Assembly: GCF_002007485.1 (NCBI RefSeq)
Contig: NZ_CP015820.1
Coordinates: 744,001-808,000, forward strand
Length of the DNA: 64,000 nucleotides
Origin: Ditibartonella apihabitans
Lineage (GTDB): Bacteria > Pseudomonadota > Alphaproteobacteria > Rhizobiales > Rhizobiaceae
Direction of reading: 5' to 3'
Within the stretch, counting starts at the first letter, position 1. Each line of letters starts with the position of its first letter. Below, piece after piece: positions 47,107 through 57,328 of this stretch. Under the pieces are notes generated by a model. It was not told where the DNA came from and made no database searches. It worked only from the letters and a program-made list of their open reading frames with translations. The position numbers were made by a program, and so were the translations under genes.

Positions 47107-48219
47107 ATGACATTCAACCAGAAATCGGTCGTGGACGCTATAAGAGCATTCGAGCGCGGTGAAATTGTTGCGGTTACAGATGATAACGGCCGTGAAAATG
47201 AAGGTGACCTTATTGTTGCAGCCGTTCATTGCACACCAGAAAAGATGGCCTTTATTGTGCGGAATACGTCCGGAATTATCTGCGCGCCGATGACCGGTGA
47301 GGAAGCAAAACGGCTCAATCTTGCCCCTATGGTTTCAAATAATGATTCGGCTCATCACACAGCCTTTACTGTAACGGTTGATTTTCTGCATGGTACGACA
47401 ACAGGTATTTCTGCCGAAGACCGGACGTTGACAGTGAGGAATCTCGCAAATCCGAACGCCAGTGCGTCCGATTTCAGCCGTCCGGGACACGTATTTCCAC
47501 TTATTGCCCGTGAAGGTGGTGTGTTGATGCGTTCTGGTCACACAGAAGCGGCTGTCGATTTGTGCAAACTTGCAAATCTTCCTCCGGTTGGCGTGATTGG
47601 CGAACTGATGAATGATGACGGAACTGTCAAACACGGTCCCGAGGTAAGAAAATTTGCGGAAGAACATAATCTTCATGTCGTGACAGTGGCCGATCTTATA
47701 GCCTATCGCCAACGTAAAGAAACGCTCATCGAACATGTTGACGAGATGAAAGTTGATACACTTGTCGGACCGGCTGTTGCCCACAGCTATCAATTGCCGT
47801 GGGAGCCGATGCAACATGTTGCCGTTGTTTTTGGTGATATCCGTGATGGCGAAAACATTCCTGTCCGTTTGCAACGTGAAAATGTTGTCTCCGATGTTTT
47901 TGGTAAAAAACACGAAATTGAATCTGTGCTGCGACTTATGGCTGAAAAAGAAAAACGCGGTGTTTTTGTCTATCTCAGAGCCGGGTCTGTGGGTGTTGGT
48001 TCTGCTGATGAGAATCGCGATCGCGAAATGGCTATGGAAGGGCTCGAGACACATGCACAGGCTGTCGAGCGTGAGGAAGAATGGCGCCAGATCGGTCTTG
48101 GCGCGCAAATTCTCAAAAGCCTTGGCATTACCTCGGTTATTCTTTATGCCTCGCGCGAGCGCCATTATGTTGGCCTTGAAGGGTTTGGTATCCATATAGA
48201 AAAAACAGATATTTTGTGA
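47107..48219 (+). CDS. ribB: 3,4-dihydroxy-2-butanone 4-phosphate synthase with RibA-like C-terminal domain
   Basis: A 370-residue riboflavin pathway enzyme. Residues about 1-205 are the RibB domain: [19 protein letters not shown], then [13 protein letters not shown], and [12 protein letters not shown]. Residues about 210-370 align with GTP cyclohydrolase II, but where active RibA has three zinc-binding cysteines, this protein has [14 protein letters not shown] and no cysteine, so that half is probably inactive, as in many proteobacterial RibBX proteins. ATG 47107 has AAAGGA upstream. Chorismate and riboflavin genes share an operon here with xseB. Confidence 0.92.
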   Translation: MTFNQKSVVDAIRAFERGEIVAVTDDNGRENEGDLIVAAVHCTPEKMAFIVRNTSGIICAPMTGEEAKRLNLAPMVSNNDSAHHTAFTVTVDFLHGTTTGISAEDRTLTVRNLANPNASASDFSRPGHVFPLIAREGGVLMRSGHTEAAVDLCKLANLPPVGVIGELMNDDGTVKHGPEVRKFAEEHNLHVVTVADLIAYRQRKETLIEHVDEMKVDTLVGPAVAHSYQLPWEPMQHVAVVFGDIRDGENIPVRLQRENVVSDVFGKKHEIESVLRLMAEKEKRGVFVYLRAGSVGVGSADENRDREMAMEGLETHAQAVEREEEWRQIGLGAQILKSLGITSVILYASRERHYVGLEGFGIHIEKTDIL

Positions 48220-48226
48220 GGCTCGA

Positions 48227-48484
48227 ATGGCAGAACAGAAAGATAATGCCGATGTTTCTCAAATGAGTTTCGAGAAAGCACTCGGCGCGTTGGAAGAAAT
48301 TGTTGAAAAACTCGAGCGCGGCGATGTCGCGCTTGATGAGACAATTCGTATATATGAGCGTGGCGAAGCTTTGAAAAAACATTGTGACACGCTTTTGAAA
48401 GAAGCTGAAAACAAGGTTGATAAAATTCGTTTGTCGCGCGAGGGAGAGCCGGAAGGACTGGAACCGCTTGATGCCGAACAATAA
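48227..48484 (+). CDS. xseB: Exodeoxyribonuclease VII small subunit
   Basis: An 85-residue protein with the family core [21 protein letters not shown] and [18 protein letters not shown], forming a helical partner of XseA, which degrades single-stranded DNA. Start follows GAGG, seven bases after ribB, so it is in the aroC-ribB-xseB unit. xseA is not in the window. Confidence 0.94.
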   Translation: MAEQKDNADVSQMSFEKALGALEEIVEKLERGDVALDETIRIYERGEALKKHCDTLLKEAENKVDKIRLSREGEPEGLEPLDAEQ

Positions 48485-48491
48485 GCGGAAT

Positions 48492-48983
48492 TTAGAATAA
48501 AAATTTTACAAGATAGGGGCCGCCGCCCCAAACAAGCGTCCAAGCGGCTGCCCCGATGATATTGGCGACCAGAAATTTTGGAAAAGCCATTCCTCCGGAA
48601 CCGGCAATAAGACCGTTCAATTGGCGCAAAATTACAATGAAACGGGCTGTAGCAACGAAGAAAAAGCCACCTTTGTCGAGCATATTTTGAAATTTTTCGA
48701 GCCGTTCCGGTGTGAGTTTTACGTAATGTCCGTAGCGCAATAGAAGTTTTTCGCCGCCGAAATGGCCTATAGCATAACCGGTGCAATCGCCAAGTACACT
48801 TCCTGTAAAAGCACAAAGCAACATGGGCAACAAATCGAGCTTTCCGGCAGCGGCAAGCAGAGAGCCGGCGATGAGGCCGCTTTCTCCCGGGACAGGAGCG
48901 CCAAATGATTCGAAATAAAGGATGAAAAAATAGGCAAACGCACCATATTGCGAAATCCAATGTTGTAAATATTCTTCAACCAT
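48492..48983 (-). CDS. DedA family membrane protein
   Basis: A 163-residue member of the DedA/SNARE-associated (VTT domain) family; homologues are undecaprenyl phosphate or lipid flippases that depend on the proton gradient. Features are ESFGAPVPGESGLIAGS (about 24-40) and the second reentrant block FVATARFIVILRQLNGLIAG. It is somewhat shorter than the usual ~200 residues at both ends, but the core is intact. It lies in opposite orientation between xseB and dxs, which are commonly adjacent in relatives. Confidence 0.85.
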   Translation of the reverse strand: MVEEYLQHWISQYGAFAYFFILYFESFGAPVPGESGLIAGSLLAAAGKLDLLPMLLCAFTGSVLGDCTGYAIGHFGGEKLLLRYGHYVKLTPERLEKFQNMLDKGGFFFVATARFIVILRQLNGLIAGSGGMAFPKFLVANIIGAAAWTLVWGGGPYLVKFLF

Positions 48984-49240
48984 TGTCTATCATCTAACTT
49001 ACGCTAATCTTATAACCACAGTGAAAAAAAGCTGCCTTTGGTTTGGTCATATGGCGCATCTTTATTTGTTATCAAGCGCATCATAAAGCTTGAAAATTAT
49101 GTCTTGTCGACGGTTTTGAGCGGATAGGAGGAGACAATCATCACAATTTGATAGGCGTCAGGTGTTAAATGATTAAAATTTTTGAGTTTTGAGGTGCAAA
49201 TATTCGTTAAAAGCTGTAAAGCTTTGGCAATCAGGAAAAT

Positions 49241-51196
49241 GTGGAACAGTTGAAAACAACTAAGGAAAATAATTTGTCGCGACCATCAACACCATTGTTG
49301 GACAAGATACATCTGCCGGAGGATCTGCGCCGCTTGCCGGAGAGCGCCTTGACAGAAGTCGCTAATGAATTGCGGGCTGAAACAATTGATGCCGTATCGG
49401 TAACAGGGGGACATTTGGGCGCGGGGCTTGGCGTGGTAGAACTTACTGTCGCTTTGCATTATGTGTTTAACACACCCGAGGACCGCATCATCTGGGATGT
49501 CGGTCATCAGGCTTACCCTCATAAAATACTGACTGGCAGGCGGGATCGTATTCGTACCCTTCGTCAGGAAGGGGGCTTATCAGGTTTTACCAAACGCAGC
49601 GAAAGCATTTATGATCCGTTCGGGGCAGGGCATTCTTCAACGTCCATTTCTGCAGGCCTCGGTATGGCTGTTGCCAGTGAACTTAAGCACGAAAAAAAGC
49701 GTAATGTTGTTGCCGTTATCGGTGATGGCGCAATGTCTGCTGGCATGGCTTATGAAGCAATGAACAATGCCGGTTCGCTTGACGCACGTCTCATTGTTAT
49801 TCTCAACGATAACGATATGTCGATTGCTCCGCCAACCGGAGCGATGAGTGCCTATCTTGCACGGCTGGTTTCAAGCCCTTCATACCGTAATCTGCGTGAA
49901 CGCGCCAAAGCTTTGAGCAAAAAGCTTCCCAAATTTTTCTGGGATAAAGCCCGTCGCGGGGAAGAATTTGCGCGTGGTTTTCTAACCGGCGGTACGCTTT
50001 TTGAAGAGTTGGGTTTCTACTATGTCGGACCGATCGACGGTCACAATATCGAGCATCTCCTGCCGGTTTTGAAAAATGTCCGCGAACATCCGAATGGTCC
50101 GGTTCTTGTTCATGTTGTTACACGCAAAGGCAAGGGCTATGCACCGGCTGAAGCAGCGAGTGACAAATATCATGGCGTTAGCCGTTTCAATGTTGTGACC
50201 GGCGAACAAATAAAAGTTCAGAGCAAAGCTCCCTCCTACACCAAAGTATTTGCCGATTCTTTGATTAAAGAAGCGACACTTGACGACAAGATTGTTGCGG
50301 TTACTGCTGCAATGCCTTCCGGAACAGGGCTCGACAAATTTGCCGAAAAGTTTCCTGACCGTATGTTTGATGTCGGCATTGCCGAGCAACATGCAGTCAC
50401 TTTTGCAGCCGGTATGTCTTGTGAAGGTCTCAAACCTTTCGTGGCGATTTATTCCACATTTCTCCAGCGTGCTTATGACCAGATTGTGCATGATGTTTCC
50501 ATACAACAATTGCCGGTGAAATTTGCAATTGACCGCGCCGGTTTTGTCGGTGCCGATGGCTCAACCCATGCAGGAAGTTATGATACGGTCTTTTTGTCGG
50601 CACTTCCGGGCTTTGTTGTCATGGCACCTTCAGACGAACTGGAATTGATGAATATGGTGCGCACGGCCGCTGCCTATGATCAGGGGCCGATTTCTTTCCG
50701 CTATCCACGTGGTGAAGGCGTAGGTCTCAAATTGCCGGAACGCGGCGAACTGATCGAAATCGGTAAGGGACGCATTCTTCGCGAAGGGAATAAAGTAGCA
50801 TTATTGGGCTTTGGTACCCGTTTGCAGGATGCGCTTGCTGCTGCCGATGAACTGGGAGCCGCCGGACTTTCGACAACGGTTGCAGATGCCCGTTTTGCAA
50901 AACCGCTCGACGAAGATCTTGTCCGTCGCCTTGCTCTCGAACACGAGGTTCTTGTCACGATTGAAGAAGGGGCAGCCGGAGGTTTCGGTGCACAAGTCTT
51001 GCAATTCCTCGCAAGGGATGGACTGCTCGACAAAGGGCTAAAAATTCGCACAATGACATTGCCGGATAAATATCTCTATCATGGCCCGCAATCAAAAATT
51101 CTTTCCGAGATTGGGCTTGATAAAACCGGTATTGTCAATACAGTCTTTGCCGCTCTCGGGCGCGAAGCATTGGTGACACCACAAATTCGGGCCTGA
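49241..51196 (+). CDS. dxs: 1-deoxy-D-xylulose-5-phosphate synthase
   Basis: A 651-residue thiamine diphosphate enzyme, the entry and main control point of the MEP isoprenoid pathway. Key parts: [15 protein letters not shown], the TPP motif [18 protein letters not shown], and [18 protein letters not shown]. Starts at GTG 49241 after AGGA. ispE (29508) and ispH (60486) are in the same window. It is followed by tlyA after one base. Confidence 0.97.
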   Translation: MEQLKTTKENNLSRPSTPLLDKIHLPEDLRRLPESALTEVANELRAETIDAVSVTGGHLGAGLGVVELTVALHYVFNTPEDRIIWDVGHQAYPHKILTGRRDRIRTLRQEGGLSGFTKRSESIYDPFGAGHSSTSISAGLGMAVASELKHEKKRNVVAVIGDGAMSAGMAYEAMNNAGSLDARLIVILNDNDMSIAPPTGAMSAYLARLVSSPSYRNLRERAKALSKKLPKFFWDKARRGEEFARGFLTGGTLFEELGFYYVGPIDGHNIEHLLPVLKNVREHPNGPVLVHVVTRKGKGYAPAEAASDKYHGVSRFNVVTGEQIKVQSKAPSYTKVFADSLIKEATLDDKIVAVTAAMPSGTGLDKFAEKFPDRMFDVGIAEQHAVTFAAGMSCEGLKPFVAIYSTFLQRAYDQIVHDVSIQQLPVKFAIDRAGFVGADGSTHAGSYDTVFLSALPGFVVMAPSDELELMNMVRTAAAYDQGPISFRYPRGEGVGLKLPERGELIEIGKGRILREGNKVALLGFGTRLQDALAAADELGAAGLSTTVADARFAKPLDEDLVRRLALEHEVLVTIEEGAAGGFGAQVLQFLARDGLLDKGLKIRTMTLPDKYLYHGPQSKILSEIGLDKTGIVNTVFAALGREALVTPQIRA

Positions 51197-51197
51197 A

Positions 51198-51947
51198 ATG
51201 CCGGAACGGCTGAGATTGGACACGCTTCTCGTTGAAAGAAATTTCTTTTCAACACGTTCACGTGCAAGGGATGCCATTGCCCGGGGCACTGTCACAATCA
51301 ACGGCGTTGTTGTGAAAAAAGCAGGGCAAGCTGTTTTGGAAAACGCCGATATCGGCGTTTTTGACCCTGCGCAACATTATGTATCCCGTGCCGCTTTGAA
51401 ACTTATTGCGGCACTTTCATATTTTCCGGTTAAAACCGAGGGTGTAACCGCGCTTGATATTGGCGCTTCAACGGGGGGATTTACCGAAGTTTTACTCGAA
51501 AAAGGGGCAAGTCACGTCATAGCCGTTGATGTTGGTCACGGACAACTCCACCCCTCGCTTATCGGTCATCCAGCTATCACCCTTTACGAGGGGTTGAACG
51601 CTCGTGACCTTGAGAAAGCTCACTTGAAAAATCGTCAAGTTCAACTCGTCGTCTCGGATGTGAGTTTCATATCGCTAAAATTGGCTCTGCCACCGGCATT
51701 AAGTTTGGCTGAAAGTGGTGCCCAGGCAGTGCTTCTTGTCAAACCACAATTTGAAATCGGGCGCGAAGGTTTAGGGCGGGGCGGCATTGTCAAAGATCTA
51801 TCCCGTGCAGAAAGCGTTGCTCACGAGCTTTTTAATTGGCTTGACGGGCTTGATAAGTGGCATGCAAAAGGGCTGATTGCTTCACCGATTGAAGGCGGTG
51901 ACGGAAATCGCGAATATTTACTTTTCGGAGAAAAAAGCAATGATTGA
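51198..51947 (+). CDS. tlyA: TlyA family RNA 2'-O-methyltransferase/hemolysin-like protein
   Basis: A 249-residue protein: an N-terminal S4 RNA-binding domain (RLDTLLVERNFFSTRSRARD, about 4-65) and an FtsJ-like methyltransferase domain with the SAM site LDIGASTGGFTEVLL. Family members methylate rRNA cytidines and affect sensitivity to capreomycin; the 'hemolysin' label is historic. It directly follows dxs and overlaps the next gene by eight bases. Confidence 0.92.
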   Translation: MPERLRLDTLLVERNFFSTRSRARDAIARGTVTINGVVVKKAGQAVLENADIGVFDPAQHYVSRAALKLIAALSYFPVKTEGVTALDIGASTGGFTEVLLEKGASHVIAVDVGHGQLHPSLIGHPAITLYEGLNARDLEKAHLKNRQVQLVVSDVSFISLKLALPPALSLAESGAQAVLLVKPQFEIGREGLGRGGIVKDLSRAESVAHELFNWLDGLDKWHAKGLIASPIEGGDGNREYLLFGEKSND

Positions 51948-53193
51948 AGAGGTCGTAATCGACCATGTCGGCGTCGCTGGTGATGGTGTTGCAAAGACGA
52001 AACATGGCGCAGTCTATGTCCCGTTTGCGCTTCCTCAAGAAGTTGCCAATATCGCCGCCGAAAATGGTCACGGGACTATTATTGCTTTGAAAAAACGCTC
52101 GCCCGAAAGAGTTGAAGCAAAATGCAGACATTTTGAGGCCTGCGGTGGTTGTGCCTTGCAGCATTGGGCTGATCAACCCTATCAAATGTGGAAAAGATCT
52201 CTGGTTGTCGAAGCATTGGAGGGGAGAAACATAACAACCAATGTGGATCCCGTTATTCCATGTGAGCCCCATACACGCCGTCGTATGATATTAACTGCCC
52301 GTGTCACGCCAAAAGGACAAATTGTCGGGTTCAATCGCTACCAATCCCATGAAGTTGTGGCCATTGAGGAATGTCCCGTCTCGCGTCCGGAGCTTGTTGA
52401 TGCACTTGGGGCAATCAGATCGGTTGCTGCTTTATTGGCAAACTACGCGAAGGAAATACGGATTAATGTGACACTGGCGGAAAACGGAATTGATGTCGCA
52501 TTGGAAGGTTGTAAAATCAATGACGAGAAATTGCGCCAACGGCTCGTAGAAGAGGGCTTGAAGCAATCGTTCATACGTTTGACGGCTGACGGCGAGATCA
52601 TCATAGAAAAAGAAAGGCCGGAACTCCATTTCGGTTCGGCCGCTGTCGAATTGGCTCCGGGCGGATTTTTACAAGCAACCAAAGAAGCAGAAGAGTTTAT
52701 GTCCAAGCTTGTCATGCAAGGCTTGAAAAAAACAAAAAATGCGGCTGATCTTTTTTCCGGTGCTGGCACATTTACATTCCGCATGGCCGAAAAAATGAAA
52801 GTTCATGCCGTTGAAAATGATGATGACGCTTTGAAAAGCCTTGATCGCGCCTATCGACAATCGGTCGGGCTGAAGACTGTGACTTATGAAAAGCGGGATT
52901 TATTCCGTCGTCCACTTTTGCCGCGTGAATTGGAAGCTTTTGATGGGCTTGTTTTTGACCCGCCACGGGCAGGTGCCGAAGAACAAGCGCGCGAAATTGC
53001 CAAAACAAATATTCCGCGTGTGGTTGCAGTTTCCTGTAATCCGGTCACAATGGCGCGTGATTTGTCTATTTTGATTGAGGGTGGCTACACAATTGAAAAG
53101 CTCGTGCCAATAGACCAGTTTTTATGGTCCCCCCATGTCGAGGCAGTTGCTTTACTCAAAAAGCGCAAGCCCAAACCGGGCTGGCGCCTTTAA
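51940..53193 (+). CDS. TrmA/RlmD family RNA 5-methyluridine methyltransferase
   Basis: About 417 residues. A TRAM-like N-terminus (VIDHVGVAGDGVAKTKHGAVYV) precedes Fe-S cluster cysteines CRHFEACGGC (C-x5-C-x2-C) with a fourth in EECPVSRPEL, then the SAM domain (AADLFSGAGTFTFRMAE) and the catalytic cysteine motif VVAVSCNPVTMARDLSIL. The cluster points to the RlmC/RlmD-type 23S rRNA enzymes rather than TrmA; the target uridine is not fixed. The start ATG 51940 has GGAG nine bases before it and overlaps tlyA. Confidence 0.9.
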   Translation: MIEEVVIDHVGVAGDGVAKTKHGAVYVPFALPQEVANIAAENGHGTIIALKKRSPERVEAKCRHFEACGGCALQHWADQPYQMWKRSLVVEALEGRNITTNVDPVIPCEPHTRRRMILTARVTPKGQIVGFNRYQSHEVVAIEECPVSRPELVDALGAIRSVAALLANYAKEIRINVTLAENGIDVALEGCKINDEKLRQRLVEEGLKQSFIRLTADGEIIIEKERPELHFGSAAVELAPGGFLQATKEAEEFMSKLVMQGLKKTKNAADLFSGAGTFTFRMAEKMKVHAVENDDDALKSLDRAYRQSVGLKTVTYEKRDLFRRPLLPRELEAFDGLVFDPPRAGAEEQAREIAKTNIPRVVAVSCNPVTMARDLSILIEGGYTIEKLVPIDQFLWSPHVEAVALLKKRKPKPGWRL

Positions 53194-53215
53194 GAAATGT
53201 GAACTGCGCTTATCT

Positions 53216-54439
53216 CTAGCAGGATTTGATCTGCGGCGCAGTTTGAGGATTTTTATAAAAAACCGGTCTTAGGTAAACCCCGGCCGTATTTCCGAAGAAC
53301 GCGGCCACAACCCAAAGCCAGCCATGCAAGCTGCCAGATGCGATACCTGAAAAATAGGCACCGATATTGCAGCCAAAGCCAACGCGGGCACCATAGCCGA
53401 GAAGCAGACCACCAATAACGGCAGCACATGCGGAGCCGATCGGCATACGGAACTTGAACGCAAAGCGGCCAGCGAGACCAGCGGCCAACATTGCACCGGC
53501 AATAATGCCGAAATCCATCACCGAAGTGACATTGGAAAATATGCTTGAGCTCAGGTTTTTGGCGTTGCCGGGGTTTTGCCAGAACTGCCAACTTGCGACA
53601 TCGACACCAAGAGCAGTGCTGATCTTCGCTCCCCAAATCGGAAAGGCGCCGGCAATGCTCCACGGCTTACCAGAGATAACCAGTGTCAGGTAATTAAGGA
53701 GTGCCAGAGCAACGCCGCCCCAAACCATTGGCCAAGGACCACGGAAAAAACGTTGTAAACCTTTATGAGTTGTCGACTTTTCCTGTTCAAGCGCACCATG
53801 ACGATGTTTTTCGATGACGACTGTTAGTGCGGCAATAATTGCAAAGAGCACGAGTGAAACAACAATGCCTAATGGTGCGCCAAGGGTTTTAACCAGCGAA
53901 ACCGGTTGTAATGCCGGCATATTTGCCCAGAATGACGCATGTGCCGTTGAAACAAAACCGCCAAGAACAAAAAATGCGAGAACCAGAAGCATACGGGCAT
54001 TACCGCCACCGAGAGTAAATAGTACGCCGGAAGCGCAGCCACCGGCAAGTTGCATTCCCACGCCGAACATAAAGGCTCCAATGATAACCGAAAGGCTTAA
54101 TGGGGCGAGCGAGCCATTGACGGGATGTCCGAAAACTTCGCCAAGGCTTAAAGTCGGGAAAAAGAGCAGGACGGCAATTGCCAGCATCAGCATCTGCACG
54201 CGCAAACCTCGCCCTCGACCATCAAGGATGAAATTGCGCCAGGCCGATGTAAAGCCGAATGACGCATGGTAAAGCGTTATTCCAAGGGCTGCACCGACGA
54301 GAAGCAAAAGCCCTTGCTCAACACGATAGGCAACCGAGAGCCAAATCGCGGCAAGCACAATGAATAAAGCGCTGATAATTTTTGGAAGTGTAAAATGACG
54401 AGACAGCTTTTGAGGCTGACCAGACACGACCGTGTACAT
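53216..54439 (-). CDS. YeeE/YedE (TsuA-type) sulfur compound transporter
   Basis: About 407 residues, roughly ten to twelve membrane helices in two related halves. Each half has the family's conserved cysteine block: AGGCASGVLFTLGGGN and GFGCNIGAYFSGIASGSLHGW. In characterised TsuA proteins such cysteines pass thiosulfate through the membrane. No tusA/TsuB partner is adjacent. ATG 54439, six bases after AAAGGAA, is preferred to 54454. The gene is alone, flanked by a 525-base intergenic region. Confidence 0.85.
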   Translation of the reverse strand: MYTVVSGQPQKLSRHFTLPKIISALFIVLAAIWLSVAYRVEQGLLLLVGAALGITLYHASFGFTSAWRNFILDGRGRGLRVQMLMLAIAVLLFFPTLSLGEVFGHPVNGSLAPLSLSVIIGAFMFGVGMQLAGGCASGVLFTLGGGNARMLLVLAFFVLGGFVSTAHASFWANMPALQPVSLVKTLGAPLGIVVSLVLFAIIAALTVVIEKHRHGALEQEKSTTHKGLQRFFRGPWPMVWGGVALALLNYLTLVISGKPWSIAGAFPIWGAKISTALGVDVASWQFWQNPGNAKNLSSSIFSNVTSVMDFGIIAGAMLAAGLAGRFAFKFRMPIGSACAAVIGGLLLGYGARVGFGCNIGAYFSGIASGSLHGWLWVVAAFFGNTAGVYLRPVFYKNPQTAPQIKSC

Positions 54440-54964
54440 GGAAATTCCTTTCAATGATGAAAACCCTCACGGGGCAATTTCATTACTTTGTCTACAAATT
54501 TTGCTTCCCATTTTCAACGCAAACTACAGAAAAAACAAGATAATTCCGTCACGGAAACAAATTTCTCCGATTTATTTTTTAACTGGATAAAAGGCTGGTC
54601 TTTGCAATTAGATCGGTAGGGTGTCATCTCCAATGTTATCGGGCAATCATTGCATATGAAAAGAAATTATTTTGAATTGAAATCTGAAGAGCAAATAGAG
54701 CTATAAGTTATAGATGCGGGAGATTATTCGGGTGACGTGGAAAATAAGCATTTCCTTTTGTTGACCGGCGCCGGAAGGGGGTACCGTTAAAAACCACTCT
54801 CCGCTATCGGGATTTCAATCATAATGGTTACAGCGGGTCTAAAAGATTTAACCGACTCCATCATGATTGAATGCCCCTGCACCGGTCATTCGACCGGAAT
54901 GCAGGGTAAATGTTCAGCATTTCAGAAATGCGATAGGTTATCAAACAAGCTTGCACCAAGCCGT
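54440..54964. other. Intergenic region between yeeE-type gene and tldD, with foldable segment
   Basis: About 525 bases. The left part should hold the promoter of the transporter gene. A palindrome CTATAAGTTATAG lies near 54702. The right part (54814-54906) folds into a pair of inverted repeats: TTCAATCATAATGG with CCATCATGATTGAA (13 of 14 paired), and CCCTGCACCGGTC with GACCGGAATGCAGGG. It lies 60-150 bases downstream of tldD. No gene was recognised. Confidence 0.5.
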
Positions 54965-56377
54965 TCAAACGGCAGTGCCACCAATCGTCATTGCATTAAT
55001 ACGCAAATGCGGAAGTCCAACGCCGACAGGAACACTTTGACCATTCTTGCCACATGTACCAATGCCATTGTCAAGCTTCGGGTCATTACCGATCATTGTG
55101 ATGCGTTTCATGGCTTCCGGACCATTGCCGATAAGCGTAGCCCCTTTGATCGGAGCAACAATTTTACCGTTTTTAACGCGGTAAGCTTCTGTACATTCAA
55201 ACACAAATTTTCCCGAAGTGATGTCAACCTGACCGCCACCGAAGGAAACGGCATAAATGCCATCCTTCAAGGAGCCGAGCACTTCTTCAGGTGTGTATTG
55301 CCCGCCTAGCATCATTGTATTTGTCATTCTGGGCATCGGTGCACAGGCATAGGATTCACGCCGTCCGTTGCCGGTCGGGCGCATACCCATCAAACGTGCA
55401 TTAAGCCGATCCTGCATATAGCCGACAAGCTTTCCGTCTTCGATGAGAACATTACGTGCGGAAGGTGTTCCTTCGTCATCAACAGTAAGCGAGCCACGAC
55501 GCCCCGCAATCGAGCCGTCATCAATAACGGTTACACCTTTTGCTGCAACCTGTTGGCCCATGAGACCTGAAAAAGCGGAAGTTTTTTTGCGGTTAAAATC
55601 GCCTTCAAGCCCGTGCCCGACAGCTTCATGCAACATGACACCCGGCCACCCGCTTGCAAGAACAACGTCGAATGTGCCAGCCGGAGCAGGCTCGGCCTCA
55701 AGGTTTATGAGAGCCATACGGAGCGCTTCATCGGCAGCCATTTGCCAATTGTCTTCGGTAATAAAGCGGTCGAAAGCTTCACGACCGCCACAGCCATAAA
55801 AGCCGTTTTCAAGTCTGTCACCTTTAGCTGCAACCACAGACACGGCAAGGCGCACAAGCGGGCGAACATCGCGTACAAGCTCGCCATCGGCACGTAAAAT
55901 CTCGACCTGTTGCAAAGAACCGGCAAGCGATACAGAGACTTGCCGTACGGCATCATTTTTATTGCGAATATAGGAATCGATCTTTTGGAGGAGGGCAACT
56001 TTAGTTTGAAACGAAGGTTTAGAGAGCGGGTTTAATTCGTCATAAAGCTTTTTATTGGTACCACGTGGCGCTGCACTATAATTTCCTTGGTAACCGTTGG
56101 TGACAGCTTTTGCCGCATCAGACGCTCTTTTTAATGCCGCTTTTGTGAGCTCTCCGGAATGGGCGTAACCTGTTGCCTCACCCGCGACAGCGCGTAAACC
56201 GAAGCCTTTATCCTGATCGAAGGAACCATTTTTCAGTCGTCCATTGTCGAAAAGGAGTGATTCACTTTCCCGATATTCAAGAAACAGTTCTCCGTCATCA
56301 GCATTTTTCAACGTGTCCTTTACAATTGATTGGACATCATTGGCTCCAACGTCGAATTGTTCGATCAGCGGTTTCAT
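54965..56377 (-). CDS. tldD: Metalloprotease TldD
   Basis: A 470-residue subunit of the TldD/TldE (PmbA) protease, which degrades unfolded peptides and matures microcin- and antitoxin-like substrates. The zinc motif HEAVGHGLEGD (HExxxH) lies at about residues 255-265 and the C-terminal glycine-rich GGGQVDITSGKFVFEC is typical. Start ATG 56377 (MKPLIEQF) with AGGA about eight bases upstream; an upstream ATG at 56431 adds 18 unconserved residues. In Rhizobiales tldD commonly precedes coxBA; here ialB and the altered COX1 follow. Confidence 0.95.
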   Translation of the reverse strand: MKPLIEQFDVGANDVQSIVKDTLKNADDGELFLEYRESESLLFDNGRLKNGSFDQDKGFGLRAVAGEATGYAHSGELTKAALKRASDAAKAVTNGYQGNYSAAPRGTNKKLYDELNPLSKPSFQTKVALLQKIDSYIRNKNDAVRQVSVSLAGSLQQVEILRADGELVRDVRPLVRLAVSVVAAKGDRLENGFYGCGGREAFDRFITEDNWQMAADEALRMALINLEAEPAPAGTFDVVLASGWPGVMLHEAVGHGLEGDFNRKKTSAFSGLMGQQVAAKGVTVIDDGSIAGRRGSLTVDDEGTPSARNVLIEDGKLVGYMQDRLNARLMGMRPTGNGRRESYACAPMPRMTNTMMLGGQYTPEEVLGSLKDGIYAVSFGGGQVDITSGKFVFECTEAYRVKNGKIVAPIKGATLIGNGPEAMKRITMIGNDPKLDNGIGTCGKNGQSVPVGVGLPHLRINAMTIGGTAV

Positions 56378-56500
56378 ATAATTTTCCTGTCTATCAAGCT
56401 GCCATTTGCATTGTTTATATAAAAACAACAAACGCGTTTATAAAGGCTGCTTCAAGCTTTGTTGACCGGGAAAAGTTCCGGTTGAATAATATCGGCTTCA

Positions 56501-57052
56501 TTATTCTTTGGGTAATGAATTATAGGCATCTTTCAAACCATTGAGATCAATCATACCACCAACGCCCTCTTCAGGTGTTGTGAATATGAAATAGGTTGCC
56601 ATTTTCCCTTCAAGAAACGATTTGAGATCGTCATCTTTCAGGAATGCTTCTGCCACACAATTATCGCCAAGGCAGCGCCGATATTCCATCTTGCCCATGT
56701 CTTTATTATCAATCTTGATGCCCACGCCCAGACGCAGTTCAACTCGGATCGGAACAAAGACACGCATAAGTGTCCCCTGATTCTTCGGCAGCTTATAAAG
56801 CGTTACACGAAAAGCAATATCCGGCCGGTTTTGCGCCCGTACATTTTGTACAACTTCGCATTGAACATTCGGTGTCCCCGGCGGCAAAGAACAGACTTTT
56901 GTCCATGCTCCAAAAGTTTTCGGAGCAGGTACATCCTGCTGGCTTGGTGCCTGCTGGTTTTGTGCTTGTGCTAAGGCAAGACAAAGCCCCATTATGGAAA
57001 CTGAATACGCGGCAACGCCACAAGCTCGTTTGAAGAATTGACGAAGTGACAT
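56501..57052 (-). CDS. Invasion-associated locus B (IalB) family protein
   Basis: A 183-residue exported protein: signal peptide about 1-30 ending LALAQAQ, then an IalB domain with FGAWTKVCSLPPG, CEVVQNVRAQNRPDIA and a disulfide-candidate CLGDNCVAEAFL. In Bartonella bacilliformis IalB is linked to erythrocyte invasion, but homologues are common in non-invasive Rhizobiales, so virulence should not be assumed. Start ATG 57052 has AGGAG five bases upstream. It is divergent from the COX1-like gene. Confidence 0.88.
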   Translation of the reverse strand: MSLRQFFKRACGVAAYSVSIMGLCLALAQAQNQQAPSQQDVPAPKTFGAWTKVCSLPPGTPNVQCEVVQNVRAQNRPDIAFRVTLYKLPKNQGTLMRVFVPIRVELRLGVGIKIDNKDMGKMEYRRCLGDNCVAEAFLKDDDLKSFLEGKMATYFIFTTPEEGVGGMIDLNGLKDAYNSLPKE

Positions 57053-57328
57053 GGAAACTCCTGCTCGAATCATCATGACGTTATCGCGCTTCAGCCTTTG
57101 TGAAAAGTGCCCAAGAGCTCTAGACTATAAACCATACACAACTGAAATAACATAGTGTTCAATTCTTGGGCGAGAACATGGCAAAAACGCGAAAATTTGA
57201 CAAAATTGTCGTAAAGCTGTTTCTATTTGGGGCTGTTTGTCGCATTGTTTTGATAAGAAAATGTTGTTAAAGCAATGAAAAAGAGGTTCCGCAATCAACA
57301 GATTGCTTGATATTATTTGGCAAAATTG

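Noticed and set aside
47335..48195. 286-codon minus-strand frame opposite ribB
   Set aside because: Antisense shadow with no ribosome binding site or conserved motif.
54824..55309. 161-codon plus-strand frame across the end of tldD
   Set aside because: Mostly antisense to tldD; its start lies in the foldable intergenic segment.
56501..57052. IalB as proof of a pathogen
   Set aside because: The family is widespread in non-pathogenic Rhizobiales, so it supports the order, not virulence.
57178..57270. 30-codon frame starting MAKTRKFDKIVVKLFLFG before the COX1-like gene, possible coxB remnant
   Set aside because: It has a signal-peptide-like look, but is too short to assign and shows no CuA motif.
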